DNA of 64,000 bases from Nocardioides terrigena. Lineage in GTDB: Bacteria > Actinomycetota > Actinomycetes > Propionibacteriales > Nocardioidaceae. Of the stretch, positions 8,219-16,275 are shown one piece after another. The first letter of the stretch is position 1, and every line of letters starts with the position of its first letter. The stretch is from assembly GCF_003047265.1 (NCBI RefSeq), contig NZ_PZYY01000007.1, positions 186,001 to 250,000 of the forward strand. Direction: 5' to 3'. The translations under genes were made by a program, and so were the position numbers. The notes beneath the pieces are model-generated. The model searched no databases. It saw only the letters and a list, made by a program, of their open reading frames with translations, and was not told the origin of the DNA.

Positions 8219-9736
8219 TCATAGCGACGTGCCGTGGATGAACGCGCGGACAGCCGCGATGGTATCGGCTTCATCGGGCGTTTTGTCGGATCGATAGCGA
8301 ATGACCCGAGCAAACCTAAGGGCGACGCCACCCGGATATCGACTTGACCTCTGCACGCCGTCAAAAGCAATCTCGACTACCTGCTCTGGGCGAACGCGGA
8401 CGACCCAACCGTTGTCCTCGGTCTTCAACTCGGTGAACCGCTCGGTCTGCCATCGGAGCGTTCGATCATCAAGACCCTTGAACGTCTTGCCGAGCATCAC
8501 GAACCCGCCCTCGGGGTCGCGGGCGCCGAGGTGGATGTTGGACAGCCAGCCCTGGCGGCGGCCGCTGCCCCACTCCACGGCGAGCACCACCAGGTCGAGG
8601 GTGTGTACCGGCTTGACCTTTATCCACCCGGCGCCGCGCCGGCCCGCCTCGTAGCGGGCATCGAGGTGCTTGACGACGACGCCCTCGTGCCCGGCAGCGA
8701 GGGTGGTGGCGACGAACTCCTGGGCCGCCGCGGGGTCGTCGGTGACCAGGCGGCCGACGCGGTGCTTCGGGGGGACCAGTGCGTCGAGGGTGGCGAGCCG
8801 CTCGCGGCCGGGCTCGTCGAGGAGATCGCGCCCGTCGACGTGCAGGACGTCGAAGAAGTAGGGCACGACCACACCGCCGCCCGCGGCCTGCGCGGTGCGC
8901 GACGACGTCTCCTGGAAGGGGCGCGGGCGCCCGTCGTCGGCCAGCAGGAGCGCCTCGCCGTCGAGGACGAACCGCTGCGCCGGCAGCGACCGGGCGATCT
9001 CGACGACCTCGGGGAGGCGCCCGGTGATGTCGTCGAGGCTGCGGGTGACGACCAGGACGTCGTCGCCGTCGCGGTGCACCTGGATCCGGATGCCGTCGAG
9101 CTTGGCGTCGATCGCGACCGGGGCGCCGGCCATCTTGTCGAGCGCGGCGGTGATGTCGGGGGCGCTCGAGGCGAGCATCGGCAGGACCGGGCGGCCGACC
9201 TCGAGGCCGATGGCCGACAGCGCCTCCTCGCCCCCCTCGAAGGCCGCGACCGCGGCGGCGAGCGTGCTGCCCGCGAGCATCGCGGCGCGGCGTACGGACG
9301 TGAGCGGGACCTCGGCGACGACGGCGACCGCCTCCTGGACTTGGGCGTCGAGCGCGCCCTGGCGCACCTCGCCCGTGACGAGGCCGCGCAGCCAGGCCTG
9401 CTCGTCGGCCGTGGCCCGGCCGAAGAGGTCCGCCACGGCCGCCTTGCGGGCGGCCTGGGAGCCGGCACCGGCGATCGCGCTGATCGCGTCGAAGGCCGCG
9501 TGGACCTCGCTGACCGTCAGCGTCGGCGTTGGGGCAGGTGCGGGGAGGTCGCTGAGCCCACGCCAGCCCAGGCCGGTGCGGCGCTGGCGGAGCGTGCCGC
9601 CGAGGTAGGCCACCACGGTCTCGAGCTCCCCGGGCTCGGCCTGCCGCAGTGCCTCGGCCAGCGACGCGGCCTTGGCCTTGCGGGAGCGCGTGGCGCTGAC
9701 GGCCTGCGAGGTGGCGACGAGGTCGGCGAGGAGCAT
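8219..9736 (-). CDS. lig: ATP-dependent DNA ligase (chimeric C-terminus)
   Basis: This 505-residue enzyme seals nicks using ATP. The N-terminal DNA-binding domain spans about 1-190. The adenylation domain has the motif I lysine in AKLDGIRIQ (Lys212), EGVVVK (motif IV) and GWIKVKP (motif V). The OB domain ends with motif VI-like ALRFARVIRYRSDK. Start ATG 9736 follows the family N-terminus LLADLVATS. From residue about 417 (the KTFKG codons) to the stop, base composition changes to lower GC. The native-looking version of this end lies displaced at 7011-7269, so the gene is apparently a functional chimera of chromosomal and imported sequence. It is an accessory ligase beside the essential NAD-dependent LigA, which is not in this window. 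Confidence 0.93.
   Translation of the reverse strand: MLLADLVATSQAVSATRSRKAKAASLAEALRQAEPGELETVVAYLGGTLRQRRTGLGWRGLSDLPAPAPTPTLTVSEVHAAFDAISAIAGAGSQAARKAAVADLFGRATADEQAWLRGLVTGEVRQGALDAQVQEAVAVVAEVPLTSVRRAAMLAGSTLAAAVAAFEGGEEALSAIGLEVGRPVLPMLASSAPDITAALDKMAGAPVAIDAKLDGIRIQVHRDGDDVLVVTRSLDDITGRLPEVVEIARSLPAQRFVLDGEALLLADDGRPRPFQETSSRTAQAAGGGVVVPYFFDVLHVDGRDLLDEPGRERLATLDALVPPKHRVGRLVTDDPAAAQEFVATTLAAGHEGVVVKHLDARYEAGRRGAGWIKVKPVHTLDLVVLAVEWGSGRRQGWLSNIHLGARDPEGGFVMLGKTFKGLDDRTLRWQTERFTELKTEDNGWVVRVRPEQVVEIAFDGVQRSSRYPGGVALRFARVIRYRSDKTPDEADTIAAVRAFIHGTSL
8475..8488. repeat. 14-bp direct repeat, inner copy (in the ligase gene)
   Basis: The second copy of cccttgaacgtctt lies within the intact ligase gene. 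It coincides with the switch from high-GC chromosomal codons (upstream on the gene) to lower-GC codons (downstream), as expected for an insertion junction. Confidence 0.75.
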
Positions 9737-9798
9737 GGGCCCATCCTGCCGCGCACCACCGACACCGCACCTCACCCGACGGGTGGCACGATGCGGGG

Positions 9799-10422
9799 GT
9801 GCGGGGGAGACGGTCGGGGGTCCGCGAGCGCTTCACCGGACGGATCGCCGGCGTCGGCAGCGCGAGCGGCGTACGCGTCGTGGTCGGCCGTTGGGACGAT
9901 GGTCCGTGGGGTGCCTTCGCCGACCTGATGGTCGAGGACGCCACCGGCTACCGGGTGCTCGTCGCCCCCGATGAGCGGGTCCGCGACTTCGTGGCCTCGA
10001 CGTACACCTTCGACGAGGTCGTCATCACGCCCGTCGAGGTCACCGACACCGTCGACGGCTGGCACGTCGCGTCCTCGCCGCTCGACCTCGACCTCACGGT
10101 CGGCGGCCCGACCCTGCTGGGGAGGCTGCTGGGCCTGGTGCCCCGTCGGGTGGCCACGTCGCCCGCCTGGTGCACGCTCATCGACCCCGTCGCCCGGGTC
10201 GTCCTGCGCGGCGTGCGGACCCGCGGGACGGCGGGTCAGGAGCGTCGCGAGTGGTACGGCGCGACGTCGGTGCGCGCGGTGACGTCACTGCGGGGCAGGT
10301 GGCGGGGCGAGGACCTCGGTGTGCTGGCACCGGTCGACCCGCCGTGCCGGTTCGGCTTCTCCTCGACCCCACGGCGGCCGTCGGTCACCGCCGTGGTGAC
10401 CACCATCGAGCGGACCCGCTGA
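9799..10422 (+). CDS. Conserved-type hypothetical protein (207 aa)
   Basis: I do not recognise a family. The 207-residue product is soluble, rich in beta-prone valine/threonine segments (for example VRVVVGRWDDGPWGAFADLM and YTFDEVVITPVEV), and has no signal peptide or membrane segment. Normal high-GC codon usage and the tight fit between two ligase/dioxygenase genes support a real gene. It starts with GTG at 9799, divergent from the ligase gene (62-base gap), and ends two bases from the end of the convergent tryptophan dioxygenase gene. Confidence 0.7.
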   Translation: MRGRRSGVRERFTGRIAGVGSASGVRVVVGRWDDGPWGAFADLMVEDATGYRVLVAPDERVRDFVASTYTFDEVVITPVEVTDTVDGWHVASSPLDLDLTVGGPTLLGRLLGLVPRRVATSPAWCTLIDPVARVVLRGVRTRGTAGQERREWYGATSVRAVTSLRGRWRGEDLGVLAPVDPPCRFGFSSTPRRPSVTAVVTTIERTR

Positions 10423-10423
10423 G

Positions 10424-11308
10424 CTACTCCCCGACGCGGGTGCGGACGGCGAAGAGCTCGGGGAAGAACGTCAGGTCCAGCGCCCGGCGCAGGAAGTCGA
10501 CGCCGCTCGAGCCGCCGGTGCCCACCTTGTGGCCGATGGTCCGCTGCACGACCTGGAGGTGGCGGAAGCGCCACTGCTGGAAGTTGTCCTCCACGTCGAC
10601 CAGCTCCTCGCAGGTCTCGTAGACGCCCCAGTGCTCGGCCGGCGCGGCGTAGACCGTCGCGAAGACGTCGACGAGCCCGGGGGAGAGGGTGTGCGCGACG
10701 GTGACGTCGCGGTCGAGGAGCTCGGCCGGGACGGCGTACCCGTGGCGAGCGAGGTAGCGGAGGAACTCGTCGTACAGCGACGGCTCGGCGAGCAGAGCGG
10801 ACAGGGCGTCGTACGCCGCGCGGTCGTGGCCGAAGACGCGCACCATGTCGGCGTCCTTGTTGCCGAGGAGGAACTCGACCTCGCGGTACTGCGCCGACTG
10901 GAAGCCCGATGACGTGGCCAGGAACGGCCGGATCTCGGCGTACTCGCTGGGCGTCAACGTGGCCAGCACGGCCCACTGGTCGGTGAGCACACGCTGGATG
11001 TGCTTGACCCGCGCCAGCCGCTTGAGCGCGGGGGCGAGGTCGTCGCTGCCGAGCAGGTCGCGGGCCGAGCGCAGCTCGTGGACCATCAGCTTGAGCCACA
11101 GCTCGCTGGTCTGGTGCTGGACGATGAAGAGCAGCTCGTCGTGCTGCGGTGGGTCGCTCTGCGGTTGCTGGGCGGCGAGGAGCAGGTCGAGGCGCAGGTA
11201 GTCGCCGTAGGACATCTGGCTGCTGAAGTCGCGCTCGATGGTCGGCTCGATCTCGCGCCGGTTGGCAGCGTCGCCGGTCCCGGTCCGGCCTGTGTCGGAT
11301 TCACCCAT
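10424..11308 (-). CDS. kynA: Tryptophan 2,3-dioxygenase
   Basis: This 294-residue haem enzyme opens the indole ring of L-tryptophan to N-formylkynurenine, the first step of the kynurenine route. Family hallmarks are present: MSYGDYLRLDLLL, LLFIVQHQTSELWLKLMVHE (substrate pocket), FQSAQYREVEFLLGNK, the RFRHLQVV segment with the haem-ligand histidine, and GTGGSSGV near the C-terminus. Start ATG 11308 is fixed by the family N-terminus; the huge upstream open frame is antisense to glycosylase and reductase genes. No kynureninase or formamidase gene is adjacent. It is divergent from the DNA glycosylase gene with only 39 bases between starts. Confidence 0.95.
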   Translation of the reverse strand: MGESDTGRTGTGDAANRREIEPTIERDFSSQMSYGDYLRLDLLLAAQQPQSDPPQHDELLFIVQHQTSELWLKLMVHELRSARDLLGSDDLAPALKRLARVKHIQRVLTDQWAVLATLTPSEYAEIRPFLATSSGFQSAQYREVEFLLGNKDADMVRVFGHDRAAYDALSALLAEPSLYDEFLRYLARHGYAVPAELLDRDVTVAHTLSPGLVDVFATVYAAPAEHWGVYETCEELVDVEDNFQQWRFRHLQVVQRTIGHKVGTGGSSGVDFLRRALDLTFFPELFAVRTRVGE

Positions 11309-11347
11309 GGCAGGAACGTAGTCGGTGCCGTCGTCTACCGTCGCGGT

Positions 11348-12301
11348 GTGGGTGAGGCACTGACGCGCGAGTGGCGGCCGGACTGGCCGTGCGCCGCGAC
11401 GGCGGTGCTGGCCCAGCAGCGCCGTGGGGCCGGCGACCCGACCCAGCGCACGGACCTCTGCGGCCGGGTCTGGCGGGCCACGCGTACGCCGGACGGGCCG
11501 GCGACGCTCCGGGTCGAGCAGCACGCCGCGGACGGGCTGGTCGTCGGGACGGCCTGGGGTCCGGGCGCGGCGTGGACGCTGGAGACGATGCCGTCCCTGC
11601 TCGGCGCCGACGACGACCCCACCGGCTTCGAGCCGCTGCACCCGGCGGTCGCCGAGGGCTGGCGGCTGCGCCCCCACTGGCGCCTCGGCGCCAGCCGGCG
11701 CGTGATGGAGGCGCTGGTTCCCTCCATCCTCGAGCAGAAGGTCACCGGCAAGCAGGCGTTCGGGGCCTTCCGCCAGCTCGTGCTCCACCACGGTGACCCC
11801 GCGCCCGGGCCCGTGGACGTCGTCGGTGAGCTGCGCCTCCACGTCCAGCCCGCACCCGCCACCTTGGCGCTGATCCCGTCGTGGGAGTGGCTCCGGCTCG
11901 GGGTGGAGCCCTTCCAGTCCCGCGCCCTGGTCACGGCCTGCCGGGTCGCCGACTCCCTGGAGCGCCTCGTCGACGTCGGGACCGACGAGTTCGACCGCCG
12001 GCTGCGGTCGTTGCCGGGGCTGGGCGTGTGGACGAGCGCCGAGGTGCGCCAGCGGGCCCTCGGCGATGCCGACGCGGTCAGCTTCGGCGACTACCACCTG
12101 GCCAACCACGTCGGCTGGGCGCTCTTCGGCCACGACATCACCGACGAGGAGATGGCCGAGGCCCTCGAGCCCTACCGGCCGCAGCGCGGGCGGGCCGCGG
12201 CGCTGGCGTGTGCCGGAGGCCGGACCCGGCCACGGAGGGGCCCGCGGATGAGCGTGCCGACCCACCTCCCGACCCGCGGCACCGGGCGTCGTACGCGCTG
12301 A
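11348..12301 (+). CDS. DNA-3-methyladenine glycosylase II-like (AlkA/HhH-GPD family)
   Basis: The 317-residue product is a helix-hairpin-helix base-excision glycosylase. The core has SILEQKVTGKQA near residue 130 and the HhH segment LPGLGVWTSAEVRQRALGDA followed by DAVSFGD, where the last aspartate matches the catalytic Asp of AlkA. The N-terminal domain is the variable sheet of actinobacterial members. Start GTG 11348 is chosen because similarity begins near the sequence EWRPDWPC; upstream codons overlap the dioxygenase promoter. The C-terminal 30 residues are basic and low in similarity. A hairpin follows at 12329-12344. Confidence 0.85.
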   Translation: MGEALTREWRPDWPCAATAVLAQQRRGAGDPTQRTDLCGRVWRATRTPDGPATLRVEQHAADGLVVGTAWGPGAAWTLETMPSLLGADDDPTGFEPLHPAVAEGWRLRPHWRLGASRRVMEALVPSILEQKVTGKQAFGAFRQLVLHHGDPAPGPVDVVGELRLHVQPAPATLALIPSWEWLRLGVEPFQSRALVTACRVADSLERLVDVGTDEFDRRLRSLPGLGVWTSAEVRQRALGDADAVSFGDYHLANHVGWALFGHDITDEEMAEALEPYRPQRGRAAALACAGGRTRPRRGPRMSVPTHLPTRGTGRRTR

Positions 12302-12328
12302 TCGGACCGCACCCGGACCACCAGAAAT

Positions 12329-12344
12329 GGGGTCGCTGGACCCC
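12329..12344. terminator. Hairpin after the glycosylase gene
   Basis: GGGGTC-gctg-GACCCC forms a 6-bp GC-rich stem 27 bases after the glycosylase stop. There is no T-run. It directly follows a copy of the recurrent motif ccaccagaaatggg (12318-12331). Confidence 0.4.
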
Positions 12345-12397
12345 GGCCCCGCGAGTAGCGTCGAGCGCACGACTGGAGGCGCCGAGGGAGGGCCACC

Positions 12398-14107
12398 GTG
12401 GACGACGTCGAGCCTGTCCTGCTGCTGGCCACCACCGACCCCGCCTCGCGCGCGGTGATCGGCTCGGAGCTGCGCCGGCGCTACGGCACCGACTACGAGG
12501 TCGTCGTCTGCGCCGACTACGCCCATGCGCGCGCCGTCCTCGAGGGCCTGCGCCGCTGGGGACGACAGGTCGCCCTGGTCATCGGCTGCTACGGGCCCGG
12601 GGACCGTGACGGCCTCGACTTCCTGCGGCGGGCCTACGGCCTGCACCCGTCCGCCAAGCGGGTCATCGCCGTGGTGTGGGGTGACTTCGAGAGCACCTCC
12701 ACCGTGTTCTCGGCCATCGCCCATGGGCACGCCGAGGTCCTGGTGCTCAGGCCCGAGCGGCCGCGCGACGAGGAGTTCCACGGCGCACTCACGGATGCCC
12801 TCGACGACTGGCACCTGGCCCAGGGCATCGGCTTCGAGGCCGTGCGGCTCATCGGCGAGGAGCGCGACGAGCGCACCCACATGCTGCGGGACACCTTCGG
12901 CCGCAACCACATCCCGGTGGGCTTCCACCAGGTCGGCACGGAGGCGGCCGCACGGATGCTGGAGGGCCTCGGGCTGGAGGACCCGGCCCTGCCGGTGGTG
13001 GTGCTCGCCTTCACGTCCCCGCCGACGACGCTCGAGGCCCCGACCGACCTCGAGATCGCCGACGCGTTCGGCCTGACGCGGCCGCCACGGACCGACCACG
13101 TGTACGACGTGGTGGTCGTGGGCGCAGGTCCCAGCGGCCTCGCCGCGGCCGTCTACGCCTCGTCGGAGGGGCTCTCGACCCTCGTGGTCGAGCAGCAGGC
13201 GGTGGGCGGCCAGGCCGGCACGTCGTCGCTGATCCGCAACTATCCCGGCTTCTCGCGCGGGGTGTCCGGTGCCCACCTCGCCTTCCGCTCCTTCCAGCAG
13301 GCGTGGGCGTTCGGGACGGAGTACTTCTTCATGCGCCAGGTGCAGGGACTGGGCGCCGAGGGGGACGTGCGCACGGTCTCCATGTCCGACGGCAGCGTGG
13401 TGCGGGGGAGGAGCGTGGTCATCGCCACCGGGGTCGACTACCGCCGCCTCGACGTGCCCGAGCTCGAGTCGTTGGTCGGCCGCGGGGTGTTCTACGGAGC
13501 GGCCGTCGCCGAGGCCCCCTCGATGACGGGCCAGGAGGTGTACGTCGTGGGCGGCGGCAACTCCGCCGGCCAGGCCGCGTTGCACCTGGCCCGCTACGCC
13601 CGCCAGGTGACCCTGCTCGTGCGTGGAGCGTCGCTGGCGGCGAGCATGTCCGACTACCTCATCGGCCAGCTCGAGGCGACCCGCAACGTGGCCATCCGCT
13701 ATCACGCCGCGGTGGTCGGTGGGCGTGAGGCGGACGGCTGCCTGGCTGGGCTGACCGTCGGCGACACCCGGGCCGACCCCCGGGAGGGCGAGCCGGAGGA
13801 GGTGCCCGCCGCCGGGCTCTTCGTGCTCATCGGCTCGGTGCCGCGCACCGCGTGGCTGCCCGACGAGGTGGCGCGCGACGAGGCCGGATTCGTCCGGACC
13901 GGACCGGACCCCGCCGACGCGGCCGGGATGGCGCAGGGCCGGGCCCGGCTGCCGCTGGAGACCAGCATGCCGGGGGTCTTCGCCGTCGGTGACGTGCGCG
14001 CCGGGTCCATCAAGCGCGTGGCCACAGCAGTGGGGGACGGCGCGACCGTGATCGCCCTGCTGCACGGCTACCTCGCCGCCCACCCGCTCGCAGGCACCCC
14101 CGCATGA
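12398..14107 (+). CDS. Fused response-regulator-like / thioredoxin-reductase-like flavoprotein without CxxC
   Basis: A 569-residue three-part protein. Residues 1-125 resemble a CheY-like receiver (LLLATTDPASRAVIG, then VIGCYGPGDRDGLDFLRR). Residues about 150-220 look like a thioredoxin/glutaredoxin-fold linker (LRDTFGRNHIPVGFHQV). Residues 235-560 are a thioredoxin-reductase-type module with VVVGAGPSGLAAAVYASSEG (FAD), GGQAGTSSLIRNYPGF, VVGGGNSAGQAALHLA (NADPH) and the FAVGDVR block. The redox CATC pair of true thioredoxin reductases is replaced by YGAAVAEAP, so it cannot reduce thioredoxin conventionally. GTG 12398 has a strong gagggagg site. A membrane protein overlaps its stop by ATGA. Confidence 0.85.
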   Translation: MDDVEPVLLLATTDPASRAVIGSELRRRYGTDYEVVVCADYAHARAVLEGLRRWGRQVALVIGCYGPGDRDGLDFLRRAYGLHPSAKRVIAVVWGDFESTSTVFSAIAHGHAEVLVLRPERPRDEEFHGALTDALDDWHLAQGIGFEAVRLIGEERDERTHMLRDTFGRNHIPVGFHQVGTEAAARMLEGLGLEDPALPVVVLAFTSPPTTLEAPTDLEIADAFGLTRPPRTDHVYDVVVVGAGPSGLAAAVYASSEGLSTLVVEQQAVGGQAGTSSLIRNYPGFSRGVSGAHLAFRSFQQAWAFGTEYFFMRQVQGLGAEGDVRTVSMSDGSVVRGRSVVIATGVDYRRLDVPELESLVGRGVFYGAAVAEAPSMTGQEVYVVGGGNSAGQAALHLARYARQVTLLVRGASLAASMSDYLIGQLEATRNVAIRYHAAVVGGREADGCLAGLTVGDTRADPREGEPEEVPAAGLFVLIGSVPRTAWLPDEVARDEAGFVRTGPDPADAAGMAQGRARLPLETSMPGVFAVGDVRAGSIKRVATAVGDGATVIALLHGYLAAHPLAGTPA

Positions 14108-14991
14108 CCGGCCGCGACCTCGCCGTCGTCACCCCGATGCGGGTGATCCTGTTCGTCGCCGCGGGACTCGTGTTCCTCGCAGGCCTCCAGCTGACAGTTT
14201 TCCCGCTGCGCACCGCCGACTGGTTCGCCTGGACGATCGACGTGCCGATGACCGCCGTCTTCCTCGGCGCGGCCTACTGGTCGAGCGCGGTGCTCGAGGT
14301 CGCCGGCGCCCGGTCGGCCGGCTGGGGCCGGGCCCGCCTCACCGTCTGGACGGTGCTGGTCTTCACCTCACTGACCCTGGTGGTGACGCTGGTCCACCTC
14401 GACGCGTTCCACCTCGGTCCCGGCCACCCGGTCAGCGCCCGGATCGTCACCTGGGGCTGGCTGGCGATCTACGCCGGCGTGCCGGTCGCGATGCTGGTGG
14501 CGCTCGCCATCCAGACGACGTCGCGGACCCCGGCGCCGCGTTCGGCGCTGCGGCCGCTCCCGTCCGGGCTGCGGGCGCTGCTGGTGGTCCTCGCCGTCGT
14601 GCTGCTCACGGGCGGCGTGGCGCTGCTGGTCGCGCCGGGGTGGGCGCCCGGGGGCTGGCCCTGGCCGCTCACGGATCTGACCGGCCGTGCCGTCGGGGCG
14701 TGGCTCGTCGGGCTCGGCTGGGCGGCCGCCCACGCCCGGCTCATCGACGACGTGGACCGGGTGCAGCCGCTCGGGCAGACGGGTGTCGTCTTCGTCGTGC
14801 TCGAGGCGATCGCCCTGCTGCGGTACGGCGACGCGCTGGACTGGTCGGGGCGGCCCGCGGTGGTCTTCGTCCTGGTCCTCGGGGGGATCGGCGCGGCGGG
14901 TGCCTGGATCCTGCTGCTCGGCCGCGCGGGGCGGCGTACGGGCCAGGGCCTCAGAGCAGGGGACGCAGCGGCGCGAGGACGAACTCGGTGA
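14104..14991 (+). CDS. Multi-pass membrane protein, unknown function
   Basis: The 295-residue product has about seven to eight hydrophobic segments (around 14-34, 45-65, 80-100, 118-138, 158-178, 195-215, 228-240, 255-275) and no recognised domain. Its ATG overlaps the stop of the fused flavoprotein gene (ATGA), so the pair is translationally coupled and may work together. Its 3' end overlaps the convergent cardiolipin synthase gene by 41 bases. The arginine/alanine-rich tail after the last segment is probably cytoplasmic. Confidence 0.7.
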   Translation: MTGRDLAVVTPMRVILFVAAGLVFLAGLQLTVFPLRTADWFAWTIDVPMTAVFLGAAYWSSAVLEVAGARSAGWGRARLTVWTVLVFTSLTLVVTLVHLDAFHLGPGHPVSARIVTWGWLAIYAGVPVAMLVALAIQTTSRTPAPRSALRPLPSGLRALLVVLAVVLLTGGVALLVAPGWAPGGWPWPLTDLTGRAVGAWLVGLGWAAAHARLIDDVDRVQPLGQTGVVFVVLEAIALLRYGDALDWSGRPAVVFVLVLGGIGAAGAWILLLGRAGRRTGQGLRAGDAAARGRTR

Positions 14992-16201
14992 ACTTGCGGT
15001 GCAGGTCGCGCGCCTCCCACTCGCCGAGCGTCAGCTCCAGCGAGTTGGACTCGTCGGTCAGGAAGATCTCCTCGAGCACCACCGCCATCGACTCGTCGAT
15101 CACCTCGACGTTGATCTCGTAGTTGCCCTGGAGACTGAGCCGGTCGACGTTGGCGGTGCCGACCGTGGACCAGTTGCCGTCGATGGTCGACGTCTTGGCG
15201 TGCACCATCGCGTCGCGGAAGCGCAGGATCCGCACGCCGGAGTGCAGGAGCTGGCCGAAGTAGCCGCGCGAGATCCAGTCGGCCACGATGTGGTTGGACT
15301 TGAGCGGCAGCAGCAGCCGGACGTCGACACCGCGACGCGACGCGTCCTTGAGCGCGTCCACGAAGTCCTGGTCGGGGATGAAGTAGGCGTGGGTCATCCA
15401 GATGTTGCGGGTGGCCCGGTTGATCGCGTCGAGGTACATCGACCGGATCGGGAAGACCCACAGCCGCGGCACGTTGCGCGCGAAGCGGATCCGCGGCTCC
15501 CAGACCGACGCCGTCTCGAGGAGCAGCGGGCGCTCGCTGCGGCCGATGCGCTTGCGGCGGTTGAGGTTCCAGAAGTCGGCGAACGCACGCTTCAGGTCCC
15601 ACACGCCGGGCCCGGTGATCCGCACGTGGGTGTCGCGCCACTCGGTCGCGTAGGCCGTGCCGATGTTGTAGCCGCCGACGAAGCCGACCTCCTCGTCCAC
15701 GACCAGGATCTTGCGGTGGTCGCGGCCGTAGCGGCGCAGGTCCCAGAACTTCAGGCCGGCCGAGTAGACGGGGTAGCGCAGCACCTTGACCGACGGCGGG
15801 AAGCTCAGGAAGCGTGGCGAGACGACGAGGTTGGCGAAGCCGTCGTAGATGCAGTAGACCTCCACGCCCCGCTCCGCGGCATCGATGAGCGCTTCCTTGA
15901 AGCGCTCGCCGACCTCGTCGCCCTTCCAGATGTAGGTCTCGAAGAGGACCTGCTTCCGCGCGCCGTCGATGGCCGCCAGCATGTCGTCGTACAGGTCCTG
16001 CCCGAAGGTGTACGTCGTGAGCGTGCCGTCGCCGACCTCCACGCTCTGCGGCGGGGTGACCGGGAACGGCTTGGGCTTCTTGCCGCGGCGGCGGTAGGAG
16101 TCGACGAGCGAGAGCGCGATGGCGAAGAGGAACTGGAAGGCCACGACCGACAGCAGCGTCCGGCGGACGACGGTCAGCACACGGGCGGCGGTCACACGCA
16201 C
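14951..16201 (-). CDS. cls: Phospholipase D-family cardiolipin synthase
   Basis: The 416-residue protein joins phosphatidyl groups to form cardiolipin, or acts as a related PLD-fold transferase. An N-terminal membrane anchor (LLSVVAFQFLFAIALSL, about 15-33) is followed by two PLD motifs: HRKILVVDEEVGFVGGYN near residue 160 and HAKTSTIDGNWSTVGTAN near 340. Both have the HxK(x4)D catalytic residues. This single-anchor form is typical of actinobacterial Cls-like proteins. It starts with GTG 16201, and the 3' end overlaps the convergent membrane-protein gene. Confidence 0.88.
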   Translation of the reverse strand: MRVTAARVLTVVRRTLLSVVAFQFLFAIALSLVDSYRRRGKKPKPFPVTPPQSVEVGDGTLTTYTFGQDLYDDMLAAIDGARKQVLFETYIWKGDEVGERFKEALIDAAERGVEVYCIYDGFANLVVSPRFLSFPPSVKVLRYPVYSAGLKFWDLRRYGRDHRKILVVDEEVGFVGGYNIGTAYATEWRDTHVRITGPGVWDLKRAFADFWNLNRRKRIGRSERPLLLETASVWEPRIRFARNVPRLWVFPIRSMYLDAINRATRNIWMTHAYFIPDQDFVDALKDASRRGVDVRLLLPLKSNHIVADWISRGYFGQLLHSGVRILRFRDAMVHAKTSTIDGNWSTVGTANVDRLSLQGNYEINVEVIDESMAVVLEEIFLTDESNSLELTLGEWEARDLHRKFTEFVLAPLRPLL

Positions 16202-16275
16202 AAGATAGCGACGGCGGGCCAGCGGTGCGCGGGGGCCGTTCCGGTCGACGCGACCGGCGCTGGCAGCATGGCGGC

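Larger units (their letters stand above)
7270..8488 (-). mobile_element. Putative 1.2-kb insertion carrying an Abi gene and a replacement ligase 3' end
   Basis: Between the two 14-bp repeats lies DNA of visibly lower GC than its surroundings (about 50-55% by eye against about 70%). It contains an AbiJ_NTD4-type gene and about 255 bases that complete the ligase reading frame. The arrangement is like integration into the 3' part of a gene with regeneration of the reading frame: upstream ligase, repeat, element ligase end, cargo, repeat, displaced native end. No integrase, transposase or terminal inverted repeat is present, so either it moved passively or an earlier larger element has decayed. 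Confidence 0.7.

Noticed and set aside
7270..8488. An integrase or transposase within the ligase insertion
   Set aside because: I looked for one in both strands of the insert and found only the Abi-type gene and the ligase end. Mobility can only be inferred from the junction repeats.
10424..14083. A 1219-codon minus-strand open frame over the glycosylase and fused reductase genes
   Set aside because: Only the tryptophan dioxygenase part (10424-11308) is supported. The remainder is antisense to two genes with clear motifs.
12398..14107. True thioredoxin reductase
   Set aside because: The CxxC redox pair is missing (YGAAVAEAP in its place) and there is an extra N-terminal receiver-like region.
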